Made by a program: the position numbers and the translations under genes. DNA of 64,000 nucleotides from Kudoa neothunni (taxonomy: Eukaryota; Cnidaria), in NCBI GenBank assembly GCA_964304625.1, contig OZ199839.1, positions 9,486,001 through 9,550,000 on the forward strand. The letters run 5' to 3'. Below are positions 41,213-53,270 of the stretch, one piece after another (the first letter of the stretch is position 1; every line of letters starts with the position of its first letter). Below the pieces are notes generated by a model. It was not told the DNA's origin. It did not search any database and saw only the letters and a list, made by a program, of their open reading frames with translations.

Positions 41213-41633
41213 AAATCGGGCAAACCAAACTTTTTGTAAACCCCGAACTAATATTTACTTCTATGTATAATTATTACCTAAATTTATAATTAAAACAAAA
41301 ACTTAAAAGTTATTACACTACTTGATAAACGTGTTGAAGAATTCCCTCATTCCAATAAGATCATCTAGTGTAGAGCACAACATTCTATTTCTTCTAATGG
41401 TTTCGGTAAATCCATAAAAAGAAAATGTTCTTTCCGGAAAAGCGTTAATCATAGTTAGTTCAAGTAACGGTATGCTATATTTTCCGATGGAATGAAAACT
41501 ATTTTTCTAATAAACAGTGCTAAAAACACGATTATTGAAAATTTAATTAACCCGACTTTCTTTTTGAGTCCGTCCAATTCCTTTAATTTAAAATAACTAT
41601 ATTACAGCCTCTTTTTCGAGGTTTGAATAAAGG
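41213..41633. repeat. Diverged copy of the 24285-24690 repeat
   Basis: Shares ordered blocks with 24285-24690: TTTTTGTAAAxxxCGAACTAATATTT; GTGTTGAAxAATTCCxTCATT; AGCACAAC(A/G)TTCTATTT; AGCGTTAATCA; TATTTTCCGAT(A/G)GAAT; TTTTTGAG(C/T)C; TTACAGC; TTTGAATAA. The match ends exactly where the 41631 TIR element begins, so that element interrupted or truncated it. Confidence 0.7.
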
Positions 41634-42789
41634 CACTGGCTATTGCAACTGGTGGGAATATCTACTAATATAACGATCGTATCAAAAGTTTAATGTCGTA
41701 AATACATATAACAATAAATGAACTATTATTAAATAAATCTTCAAAAGAAAATAAATTAATTGACGTTTTATTTATAAATTAACCAATAATACATGGATTA
41801 ATCCTAAACTATCCTCAAGAATTTATATATAAGTTTATTTTTGAAATGATTTTAAAATCATTATGCGTTGATTTTATATAACAAGAAGCATCGATATACC
41901 CGATACGTTAATTAAGAACACGTGAAATTCTACAAATATGTTTTGCTTGCAACACTGATTTAAATAGACTATCTTATGATATAATTTCAATTTAAATGTT
42001 TAATTTTACATTCATCTGGTAGCTGAATTTTTATAAGGGGTTTTATCGATAAAGATCACCATTTATCGATTTAGTATTAATGTTACCTATACGTAAAATC
42101 AATACTTAATTTATTTTAATAAAAATATTTCCTGTCTGTGAGAATATAAAAAATAATATTCCATCTAATAACAATGCTAAACCTAGTCACAATATGGAAG
42201 TATAAGAAATCCACAAGAAAAATTTACACCCTATTCAAAGCGCCCATAAAATGCAAAAGTCATACAAACCAACATATGCCAACGTCTGCAGAATATTGCA
42301 ATTAATTTATCCTTAATTCAATAATTGCTATCACGATAGTTGAAGCCATATTATAGATATAAATGTTTTGGGATTAGAAAAATCATTAAACATTGGTATA
42401 AAATGCTCATCTAAAATGATGAGACTAATTTTAATTAAAAAGCGATACCAACGAGAATAATTTGAAAAGCAATAATCAGGTATAAATATAATGTGCTCAA
42501 TTAAGTTGCTTATTAATGATTCGTCTTAGAATTTATTTAATACGGAAGTGAACAGCAGAGAGATGAATTCAAACCGACGAAAAATTCAAAAGTTAAATAG
42601 TCATATCGAATTTTTTATTAATTTTACATAGATTTAAAATTCTCTCTCTAAAATAATAACAATGAGGCGATCTAATGATTATGATTAACAGTCATTGGAT
42701 TATCTAAAGCGCGAAGATGAGCAATTTCAATTCATATAAAGTATACAAACAATAAAATATTCTATGAAATATATATTCATTATATAATA

Positions 42790-43788
42790 CAGGAGTGGTC
42801 TGATTTGCCCAGATCGGGAGCCAACTTTAAGGTAGCCCAAATTTTCAAGAGCCACAAGGCAATAAAATCATTTATATAACTCTTCCTTATTTAAAACTTA
42901 CATTATTGGAAAATTTTTGGTATTTATTAAGATAAGATGTTGTAGAATTTTAACTATAATGTTTCTTAATTTATTTCTCATTCAGTGAATCGCTGGAAAA
43001 CTTTCACATAATTTTTATAGGTATAATTAATGATGGTTTTTCCAAAAAAGTAATTAAATCGTTAACGATTCAAGTAACTATTTCTCTATGAAAAAGGTCG
43101 CAAATATTACAAAATATTTTTCACATTTAATCATGTATGGTAGTTTGACAAAAAATGAAATTAAATATTTACCAATGACGTAATGCCTTCGAATTTTTTT
43201 TAAAATTGTCTCTAATGTTACAAGTTTTTTATGTTTCCACATTATCAGTGAGTTGTCAGTAATCTGGTCCGTATACTGTTAACGCTGTACAAATTAATTC
43301 CGTCAGATGTTTGTTTGTTCGGAATTGATTCATGATACTTCGATTTTACAAATTTCATCGTTGAATAAATAAACTCACAACAATAAGTTGTTTCAAAGAT
43401 AGAAGCAAGTTTGAGTAGGATTTCTTTTAATTTTGAATATTTAATATCTAGATCGTATTTCCACAATTCGCTTGGTGAGTTGGAATTGGGAATCGTGCTT
43501 AAAACTTTAATGAATGTTTTATTCTTTCGATATCTGTCACTTTGGTAATAGATAAACATTAGTTCTAATTGTATTCCCTAATGAAACTAGTAATAATTCT
43601 AATTTGAATCAAATATTAAAACCGTATGGTAGTTTGTAATTATGTTTTCTAATCAAAAATATTACCTAATTTACGATTAAAGATCTAATTTCTTCGTTTG
43701 ATTAGAAAGTTTAAACTTTGTACTTTTCTGAATTAAAAAAAAATTCGACGGACAAAATTTTATTCAAGAACCACATGTGGCCACCCTG
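42790..43788 (-). mobile_element. hAT element, about 1 kb, internally deleted
   Basis: Ends are CAGGAGTGGTCTGATTTG and the complement of CAGGGTGGCCACATGTGG, flanked by ATATAATA (42782-42789) and ATAAAATA (43789-43796), an 8-bp duplication with one mismatch. On the minus strand, 43245-43559 encodes a hAT dimerisation-domain remnant (ETTYCCEFIYSTMKFVKSKY, like FGSTYxCExxFSxMNxIKSKYRS of ZBED5/GTF2IRD2-type hATs). The N-terminal half of the transposase is missing. Confidence 0.8.
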
Positions 43789-43796
43789 ATAAAATA

Positions 43797-45049
43797 ATTT
43801 CCTTCTCATTTTTATAAAATAGTAAAAAAAGTTAAAAATCACAATCATATGATCTTAATAACAGTTATATCCACTTATGTAATAAAATTAACTGATAAAA
43901 ATATTACAGTAATGCAAGGTTATTACATAGCATGGTTATTGCGTACGTTTAGAAATAGTGTCAAAACTTCAAAATACCCGATTTAACTATCGATATAAAT
44001 CGTGAGATAAGAGTAAAATATATCGATAAATATAATTATAGAATTAAGAAATAATTTTTTCGTTTGGGAAAATAGGAGTGCAAGTTTATTACACAGTCGA
44101 AATCTGTTGTATGATTACATTGGCATGGATAGTACGCAGTAGGAAAATAGGAAAAATTATCGTTTACTCGAAGAAAACGTTTAGATTATTAAATAATAGG
44201 AAAAATTAGGAACTAAGAGTGGGGCTCTAAAGTGAACATCGTTAGGCGCTCCGGCCTTAAATCAATTACCACATTGAATACAATTGTATCAATAAAATCA
44301 AAAATATTTGCAGACTTTAATTCAAGCGATTTAAGATTTTATTGCAAAACTCATAAAAAAGTTCAAACTATTTGATATAAGAATGGATGAATGAATGGAT
44401 CTAACATTCGAGAACAAGAAATATAAAACTGTCCAGAGAGTGCGATATAATAGGAAAATAAATTAGCCAATGATATAAAGTACAACATTAAAGAAAACAC
44501 TCCTATAACTGTCGGTCTAGCACAGTTCTATGAGTTTGCTTCGAGAGTTAGTCTAAAAATGAACCGTTTAAATAGAATGTCTACAAGAAATAAGGAAATT
44601 ATTCAAGATCCACCTCTCAGAAATCCTAAACACATTACGAAATCAAATTTTTTCTTTTGCAAAATAAAATAAACTTCATTTAAAATAAGAGAAATAACTA
44701 ATTTCTTGTTGAAAAACTAATTCTGTCTCAAACTACCTTATTAATTTTCAAAATACTCTGTTAACAATACAAAAATTAGTACGAAAACGTTTCACATCTC
44801 CCTATTAAAGTTATTATTAGTGCAACGAGAGAATAAATAAAAAAAGCAGAAAAAAGTGGACGCGCACGGAACCCAATTATATTGTGTGCGCCAGACATGG
44901 ATATTAGCGTGCAGGGTTACGTGCTCGAGTCTTTGTCCCGAAAAAGTGCATAGTATCCCTGCAAAAACTTTATAGCTTATTTTTTGCGCATATTTAACCA
45001 AGAAAATATGATACAATCGACAGAAACAAAATTGAACTCATTATGGTTT
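43797..45049. other. AT-rich interior of the 41631 TIR element
   Basis: No coding motif was recognised. A short less AT-rich patch near 44840-44950 is unexplained. Confidence 0.35.
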
Positions 45050-45664
45050 TTTAGCATAGGCGCCAACTCTCTTGGTAAGCTCAACATTCCTTGTAATTTC
45101 TTATGAAAGTTACACAACTTATAATCATTATTATTTAAAACCAAATAAATATATTAATTCTTGAGGAAAGTTATTGCTTAATTCAGACATAATCGATCAA
45201 TTTATAGACAAAACGTCAACTGGTTTATTTTTCTTTGAAAATTTATGTAATTAATATTTTGACTCGATTGTTATTTTAGTAGATCTTCCTATCCGTTGCA
45301 ATAGCCAGTCCGAGCATAGGGATTGAACCAGGGTGCGGAACCTGTGGCTCTCCGGATGGTTGCGTCCGGCTCGCTGACAAGTTTTCAATTTAAAAGAATT
45401 TTTCGTTAAACCCATTTGAGCATATGTGAAACGATCATTAAGGAACGTCAGTTACTTACTGTATCATGCTCTGCAGCGTGCGAGTATTGCTGTAATGACA
45501 ATGTTTGTCTCGACGTATGTATGTGAGCAGCCTTTCTACATTTTAAGACATTAAAACCAAATTACGGTAGTGTTTAACGGATGGATGTCTCAACGGCCAC
45601 ATGAAGTTTTATCTTACTGCGTATCAACCAGTCTACAAAACCATGCAAAACCTGAACATGCCAG

Positions 45665-48243
45665 GATAATATGGCATAGTGGTGTTAGGTAGAGATCGCA
45701 TACAGTGAGGTTTCGAGTTCGAAGCCTAGTCCGGGCGTCCTTGTACTTCTAATCCGAAAGTATGTAGGAAGGCTGTAGTAATCGCAAGGATCTGCGGATT
45801 TATCGTGGCCTTGCTTGCAGTTGGGAGTGGAGCCTGGAGGAAGATTAGATCTGGCACGCTCGTAAACGCCGGGGGTATAGAAGCGAAATACAACCCAGTA
45901 GGGGGTTTCCGTAGGGCCGACGCCCGCATTCAGACGACTTTCCCAAACTAATTCTGAGCTATTCCAAGGGTATGGTTGGAGTGATGGTTGCTCCGAAACG
46001 AGGATGTTTAGTGGGTTAAAATCCTACACTACTGCACAAACGTAAGTCGCCTTAACCTTCCGAGCATCTTTTGGATCAAATTGGCCCCAATCTATTTTCT
46101 TAGGAACGTGAGAATATATGCACAAGGCTTTAAAGAAAAATATTTTGTTTAAACTAAATCAAATTATAAGAGGATTTTGTCCTAGAATATTAAGAATAAA
46201 CACAAAACAGATACTCGGCGAACGATGGCGAGAAAATACATTTTGAAAATGAGTGATTTCGAGTACAAGTTCTGTTCATAAAATGATTCCGAAGCAAGTG
46301 AAATAGACGACTGTCTACAATTATTTGATTCAACATCAGAATCCGACAACTTTGACAATGAAATAATGCAAAACGGACAACTTATTCCTCGACAAAAATG
46401 GAATTGATTGGCCCTGCGCTGTACCAAAGATCACAAAAACACAGTAGGAATACATACTTCATCCGATCTCAGTTTTAACTGCCTAATCGACAACAAGAAT
46501 CAAAGAATTATCGGAAACATTCTTGATATTTTTTGACACTATTTTCTTCTATTGTGAGTTCTAACACGAACAAAATTGGATTTTTTCATTACAATAATGA
46601 GTTTAAATCTATAACAGGGGAAGAATTTAAAGCTTATCTTGGATAACTAATTTATATGTCCATATTTAAATCAAAACGAGAATCCTCAAAATTATTTGGA
46701 ATGTTGACAAATGGAGAAGTATATTCAGAAAAATGATCCCATTCAAAAGATTTGTTCGGCTATCAAAGTCTCTTCATTTCGATGACTTGAGAACTCGGGA
46801 AACAAGACATGAGTCGGATAAATTTTGCCCATTGCGAGAGATTTTTGATCACTGGAAAGACCTAACTTCGAAACTAGTTATTCCCTGAGAAAATTTGACC
46901 ATCGACGAACAACTTGTTGCAGATAAAGGTAAATGTCCCTTTAAGCAATACATGCCGCCAAAACTTTCTGTTTTCGGTATAAAATTTTTCCTGCTTATCG
47001 ACCCTGATACAAAATATACCCATAATATATCGGTATAGTTGGGAAGAAATAATAGCGAGAGAGCCAAGAATGTTGATGAAAGTGTGTGGTTTTGGAACTT
47101 GTAGCTATTTTAAAAGACAATGGCGAAAACATTGTATTTGATAATTTTTTCAGCTTTATTTCTGTTGCAGAAAAGCTCTTGAATTGGGGATGACTATGGT
47201 TGGTACGATCCGAAATAAGGAGGTAAACAGTTCCAGATCTTTGTTTTACAGAACATTTTTGTTGCTATCGTATGTTCAAAAAAAATCAGTTTTACTTCTA
47301 ACAACGTCTTCTTGCAATACAAATGTTGATAACACTGCTACTAAAAAACCTGAGGTCATACATCATTATAATAAGTGCAAAGGAGGAGTCGACACAGTTG
47401 ACCGTATAATTGTCATTAATGTTTAACGATATACGAAACGTTGGCCCATTGCAGTTTTTATATGGTTGACGTCAGTTTGATTAACTCATTCCACATTTAT
47501 AAGGAAATATTCGTTGACTCTAATTACTCTAGGTTGAAGTATTTAGAAATTCTAGCGGACAGTCTTGTAACAAATTTTTTGAGCATTAACAATGGGATGA
47601 TAAAACAAAATATGTCTATGGAGTGTTCAAGCTGAAGTCGAAAGCGGTGTTGCCTTTGTGAAAGAAACTACGACATATAAACAAAATCTGTTTGTTCAGT
47701 TTGTAAGACAATATGTTGTGAAGAGCACTCAAACGTTATTTGTGTTAAATGTTTTGCTTAATTAGATAAATTACTTAGAAACATATATTTACATTTGTCT
47801 TGTCCGATAGTTTAATGTGTTTTTATTCGCAACATGCTCTACGTTAGACGATTTTTTATAAATATAGGAAAGAATAAAATAATAAAACATGCAAATTTCC
47901 TAATTAACGAATAATTTCCATTAGTTTCTAACTAGTGTACATCATATATATTGATTTCTCGTATAGTCATATTAAGCCGTTCCATATATTTTAGTTTCTT
48001 CTTATTTCTCATAAAAAAGATCTATAATTAATAAATTATTAAAACAATAGCGTAAATTTAGTGCGTAACACGCCTGGGGTCAACCTGAACCCAAAGAAGG
48101 AATGTGTAAAGTCGTTTTTGGGGCGCTCGAAGGGTTAATATAACGCTGCAGTGCCAAAAGCGTAAATGGAGAAGGCTTAACCAGCCCCATCTTCATGACC
48201 TAACAAGTTACGCCAGGGGTTTTACCTTGTAAACAAAAAAAAA
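45665..48243 (+). repeat. tRNA-derived SINE split by a piggyBac insertion
   Basis: The head has a B-box-like GAGTTCGAAGCC near 45715. The tail block ACGAGGATGTTTAGTGGGTTAA is at 46000-46022. The tail is cut at TTAA (46052) and resumes after 48138 with a segment matching the 10.5-kb SINE (CTGCAGTGCCAAAAGCG; TAACAAGTTACGCCAGGGG; TTTTACCTTGTAAAC plus A run). Head and middle differ from the 10.5-kb copy while the tail is shared, so the family is modular. Confidence 0.82.
46056..48134 (+). mobile_element. piggyBac transposon, nearly full length but decayed
   Basis: Flanked by TTAA (46052-46055 and 48135-48138) with ends CCTTCCGAGC and the complement of CCCTTCGAGCGCC. Plus-strand translation in pieces gives an acidic N-terminus near 46224 and TIDEQLVADKGKCPFKQYMP near 46900, which carries the first catalytic Asp region. 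LNWGMTMVGTIRNKE follows near 47180, KPEVIHHYNKCKGGVDTVDR near 47350, and the Cys-rich C-terminus (CCLCERNYDI, CSVCKTICCEEH) near 47645. Several stops and frame changes make it inactive. Confidence 0.92.
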
Positions 48244-48486
48244 ATCAAAACCTTTAATCTCATTGCTGATGAGAAATGTTCTTCATTGATTGGTTATAGC
48301 GTAAAAATGTTACCACAAAGACTTCAATGACTTGCTTTACTTTAATATGTTGGAATTATACAAAACAAGCAAATACACTTTTATTTTTAGTTTTAAAACA
48401 TGTTGTATGGCTCTCCTGGAATTAGGTTTAAAAAATGTGACCTCTATGGCTCTCTCACCAAAAGAGATTCCCGACCCTTGGATTAA

Positions 48487-48772
48487 ATGGATCCGTTGCA
48501 ATAGTCCGTGTCTTAAATAAAATTTCGAATTGGAACATTCTTAATAGTAACTATAAATAAATTTAGTGTTTTATGAATGTTAATGTTTTTATGTTGGACT
48601 AATGAAAATATTTATTGTTTCCTTTTTGTTTGTATTACCGAAAGTGTTACACGATTCATTGTTATTCATACTGTAAATTCCATTGAAATTAAATAATGAA
48701 TAATCTTATTCATTATTTATATACCATAACATTAATCTACCTTTTATATAAAAAATATTAGTGAAACTGAAT
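48487..48772. other. Upstream flank of Kunitz copy 2 with TIR-end motif
   Basis: Begins with GGATCCGTTGCAATAGTCCG, the same end motif found at 57590 upstream of copy 3, then runs into sequence shared by all three copies (GGAACATTCTTAAT...). Probably the promoter region. Confidence 0.5.
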
Positions 48773-50285
48773 ATGAAAATTTCCTTACTAACCTTGATCT
48801 ATATCACTTCAATCTGCATCCCTTATTGTTATCTCGAAGGTAATTCAACTTTATATACACTCATTCTTATTAATTATAGCGGATAAAAAATATGATTTTC
48901 ACGCTAATAAAAACAAGAGAATTTACTTAAAATCATATCCTAAAAGATATTACGTCCACAAAGAAACAGCTACGTGCAAAGAGTTTGCGTACAAAGGAGC
49001 TGGCGGAACTAACTTCAATAATTTTGAGTCTCTAGAAGAATGCGAAAAAGAATGTAATCAGAACTTTATGATAGATCTTTAAACGGGTGATTTTAGTTGA
49101 GTTCGACTACGCGAGTCGAGTGGGCGTTTGCATAGCTGAAGGTATTCCTACCTCATCAAATCCTCTTCAAAGCAATGGTGATAACTCATTCAACGTTTGT
49201 AGTAAAAAAGTAGTTGAAAGATATTACTTCCAAAAAAACAGTGGTGCTAATCCTCCAGGTGAATGCAAAACGTATAATTATAAGGGTTGTAACGAACCTA
49301 AGTACTCATTTCCGACTGAAAAAGCTTGCAAGGACATGTGCTTAAGTAAATTATTATTCATTTTTACAGTAATTGAATTGGAAATAGCAAATGATGAAAA
49401 TCACAAAATACCTAACAAAGTTGATTGCGCAGTGGGTGCAATTTTAACCTCAAATGCAGCAAGTGAAACAGAAATTAAGATTGTTCGTGACAGTGACAAA
49501 TCCACATGTGTTCATGCCATCGTAAACAATAATGCACCGCGTGGTGTCTTCACTTCATTTACACAATGCCAAAAAGTATGTCACGGTAATTACAAAAATA
49601 ATCGGATAAGTCAAATAAGTTAAATTAGCTGAGGGCGAAATAACCAAAAGATGCGAGTCTGCTGCATACCAACCAACAAATGATGGACATATAACAACAA
49701 AATATTATTACAACTCTAAAAACAAAATGTGTATGCAAATGTTAGCTGTTGATGTCGAAGTAGACTCAACAAAAAATTATTTTGATACAGCTGCAGAATG
49801 TATTAGTGCTTGTCCCGCTAGTACGCTTCTTTTATTATTTAAAATAATATAATTTTATGTTTAAAGTTAACGAAGATAAAACAGACGAGAAATTGCCTGA
49901 TATTCCATCTGTCTGTAGCGAACCAAAAGAGCCTGGTAATGGAAACGAGGCAAGTACATTGCCAAGATGGTACTATGATGAAAAAGAAAAAGTATGCAAA
50001 CGATTTGCATATACTGGAATTGGTGGGAACGCGAACAACTTTGAAAATGAAGCTCTTTGCAATTACATTTGCATCGAAGGAATAAATGAAGTTCAATTAC
50101 TTGAACCAACAACTACTCCAGAAACTACTACGACTACTACGCCTGCTACGGATGATTCAGGAGATTCCCAAACCCCTTCCGAATCTGGTCCAGAACCTGA
50201 TCTAGAACCTACCTCAGGACCTAACGTAGAAGCTGAAGAAGAAGCTGAGCCAAAACCCTCTCATGTTAAAGAGGAGGGATCATAA
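48773..50285 (+). CDS. Secreted multi-Kunitz protein, copy 2
   Basis: Same six-exon plan as copy 1: a signal peptide starting MKISLLTLIYITSICIPYCY, five Kunitz-like domains and an acidic tail (ending EEEAEPKPSHVKEEGS). Domain 2 (about 49096-49345) is the most divergent of the family (FNVCSKKVVERYYFQKN, P1 Ser) yet keeps six cysteines. Domains 3-5 are nearly identical to copy 1 and lack the Cys 2-Cys 4 pair. The contrast between exons suggests conversion or unequal exchange. Introns are about 38-50 bp. The frame is open throughout as I splice it. Confidence 0.9.
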
Positions 50286-50289
50286 TCAT

Positions 50290-51124
50290 TAGCTAATATC
50301 AACTATTCGGAACATTATAATAAAGTTACCAATGCTGAATGAAAATTTAAAAGGAGTTACTTTGTTATTTTTATAATCTATTAGTTAATCCCTATTATTT
50401 ATTGATTTTATTATAATATTTATTTATGGATAAATTTCTTCATCGTATTAATTGATCTATTAACGTTTATAGTATAAAATAAGTAATATTTTGATAATTT
50501 CACTCTAAAATATCCACAAAATATAATCTTATTACATACTAGCGCTATTGCCCAGCTTTGCCTTGTATTGTGTGGTGGGAAATTTTAACTTTTAGTTCTA
50601 TTTCTTCATGGAGAAATTCTACGGAAGATTTAATCTAATTCGCACGTTGAATTCTGTAAGATTTATTTTTCTATTTTAATTGATGCAATTTAAAGTTTGT
50701 CATTATTTTTGCAATGTGACGATTGAGAAAAACAAAATTATGCACGCACTTTCTATTTAAATATAAATAGAGGTACTGAGGGAAATTACTGAGTATTTTT
50801 AAGCTTATTTTACAAATTATTGACCAAAAATATAATGACCTTAATTTTATGAGCAATGTAATTAACGAATGAAGTTCATTTATTTATTAAACAAAATCAT
50901 TAAGTAACTTAAATAGGTCTTTCAGTTCTATTCAAAATTTTGTAATAAAAATTAATCTTCCTAATTATATAATTTATTATTAGTCTACAAACGATAAACA
51001 AAATAAAATCAACCTGAGATACGTCAGAAATAAAAATATAAATTTTTACTACTCTTTTCAATTTTATAAAGGATGTTAATGATGTTTTAAAAAGCTGTTA
51101 GTGATAACTTCCGTATTCACTATT
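50290..51124. other. 3' flank of Kunitz copy 2, then unique AT-rich DNA
   Basis: Homology with the copy 1 flank stops near 50535, marking a duplication breakpoint. No gene beyond it. Confidence 0.45.
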
Positions 51125-51128
51125 TTAA

Positions 51129-51772
51129 CCCTTAAACGATAACCCAGGGCTCCAAGAGTTCACTTGGAGAATAAAATGGACAAAACTCCACTAAAAATCG
51201 ATTTTCTGGACCAATATTTTAAGTAAATTCCTAAAATTAATTCTTCTATATCTCTGTAAAATTTCATAAAAAAATTTTTTAAATATGTTACGCCGATTTT
51301 AAATAACGAGTTACTAAAATTTAATACGTTAATCTAGTTTTGAACTCAAGTTAATCACATAATAGTATCATCTTTGAAAACGCAGGAATCCAGTTTATCA
51401 TATGTCTTTCTCTTCTGAATCTGAAAATGTATCTTCGACTGAGTTAAATACACATTTATGTGATAATTATGATTCAAAAGAAGACGAAGTAAACAAGTTT
51501 GCAACGTATGTTCAAACACCGTGTGCAATGAACATTCTAAAAAGAATATAATACGCAACAATTGTGACGAACATTAAAATACATTAAGTCGAAAATATAT
51601 ATGTTTATTTCATGGCATACTTTTCTTTTCTATATGTACGCGTATACGCGCATTTTTAAATAGAATCCTCCCATTGATCTGATTAATCTACATAAAGGGT
51701 TTTTTGAGTGGATGGGTTCCCGGAGCCCACGTTTATCGGATATGCAATCTACACGAGGGTGTCGTTTAAAGG
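51129..51772 (+). mobile_element. Short piggyBac-derived element (MITE) with TTAA ends
   Basis: TTAA at 51125-51128 then CCCTTAAACGATAACCC; right end is the complement of CCTTTAAACGACACCC followed by TTAA at 51773-51776. A plus-strand frame at about 51402 encodes an acidic Ser/Glu-rich start (MSFSSESENVSSTELNTHLC), like piggyBac transposase N-termini, and then stops. Probably an internal deletion derivative. Confidence 0.78.
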
Positions 51773-51776
51773 TTAA

Positions 51777-53262
51777 TATAATTTCCCGATTTTTAAATAA
51801 ATGTGTTATGTACGCTGACACAGACATGTTTTTTGCAATAATAATAATAATAATAATACAGATTAACAACTAACTACGTAAATATAATGGTGCAAATTAT
51901 CGTGGATGGAGTATAGATTATTCCTCAACAAAATGAAACCCTTCTCCTTAACGAAAATACTTGTTGCTTCAAAAATATACAAATTCAATTAACAAAATAC
52001 GATTAAATCTAAAATGTAAAGGTGTTTTTGGTTTGAAAAATTACTTTAATGAATAAATATCAACTGGTTTTCTCTAACGAGTGCACCCTTTAAAGATAAA
52101 CGTACTGTTGGATTGCCCTAACAAATTACTTTGTATTGGACTATGCTTAGATTAACGAAAACTTTGTGAAAATATCGGTTAGATCGAATTAACCAATAAT
52201 TTCTTATTAACTTACATGGCACGTATTGGGAGTGGACTGTATTTTGTGCAAAAGTAATCATGAATATAAATTCTTAAACTACGTATGAAATGGGTTGTCA
52301 CATATTTTCATGCAACCTTTATATCATAATGAATTAGTTTTAGTGAAAAGAAAATTATACATTGATTTGAATATTAACCTTAAGTTTTGGGGTAAGGAAT
52401 AATTAGGTTTCTAAGAACTTAAACATTATTTAAAAAATTATCTCATCAAATATATAAACTTATCGAATTAGTGATGCCAGTTATTTTTGAAGAAAGTTTA
52501 GGAAATCCAAAAAATGAGTAAAAAATTATCGAAAAGACGAATGTAGTTTTAATCTCAATTGGTATATTTGATAAAAAGAAATTTTCACGTCTCAGGAATT
52601 CCAATGGAGCATAATTTTCATTTGAGAAGTTATCACAAAAATTTAATTATTTGAAAACTCTACACACATCTTAAGTCGTTTTTAGAATGCGTATAGAGAC
52701 CCAAATTATTCCAATATGGCAACAACTTAGATCTCGAATTATGTATTTTATTTAAAATGATCATAATCTTTTTTCCTTAACTATATCCATAACGCTTGAA
52801 AAGTGAAAATACATCCTAAATAATTTGGTAATGGTTCAAATTTTAAGGGCAATGCAAAAACTCTTGTAAATGCAACGTTAATAGTTTTATTTGTCTTAAA
52901 ATTATTCCAAACAGGCATATGTAGCATCTTTCAAACATTCTATATCAAAATTAACAGATTCTTTTTGTATATAGTGAGTAAAAGTTCATTCTAATTGATT
53001 ATCACTCTGAAGTAAACCAACATCAATATTATTCAGGTACTTTTTAATCTGCTATTTGTTGAAAACGACCAGAAGATTCCTTACATCTGATAATGATATT
53101 TATTATGTAAGCAATTAAAAGTGAATAACGATTTTTTGTAACAGTATCATCCTTCCAAATGTATACTAAAAGATGTATTTAAAATAAATTTCTCTGTGGC
53201 ACATGTGTACTGTTGCAAACACACCCACACACACCGGCAGACATAAGAGCTTTTTATATATA
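51777..53262. other. AT-rich intergenic DNA
   Basis: An AAT microsatellite lies just inside the region (about 51837-51858). No gene or classified repeat was seen otherwise. Confidence 0.4.
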
Positions 53263-53270
53263 GTAGATAT

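Larger units (their letters stand above)
41631..45309. mobile_element. Candidate TIR element of unknown superfamily (about 3.7 kb)
   Basis: The left end (ACTGGCTATTGCAAC at 41635, continuing GGAATATCTACTAATATAAC) is repeated in inverse orientation at the right end (complement ACTGGCTATTGCAAC starting at 45309, continuing GGAAGATCTACTAAAATAAC). Similarity runs at least 60 bp. The same end motif, GTTGCAATAGYC..GTG, occurs near 48490 and 57597, and the right-end region 45050-45290 has a diverged copy at 56993-57200. No transposase or target duplication was recognised. It contains the hAT element at 42790. Confidence 0.5.
45329..48480. mobile_element. hAT-like shell element containing a SINE and a piggyBac
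   Basis: The left end is CAGGGTGCGGAACCTGTGGC at 45329; the right end is the complement of CAAGGGTCGGGAATCTCTTT ending at 48480. GAGAGCC-like subterminal motifs are on both sides, as in Tip100/Charlie-type hATs. Flanks GATTGAAC (45321-45328) and GATTAAAT (48481-48488) agree at 6 of 8 positions, a plausible aged duplication. Nothing coding from the hAT itself is visible; the interior is mostly SINE and piggyBac. Boundaries are less certain than for the nested elements. Confidence 0.6.

Noticed and set aside
51837-51858. AAT-type repeat as a CRISPR or satellite array
   Set aside because: It is a short perfect trinucleotide microsatellite; no spaced repeats are present anywhere in the window.
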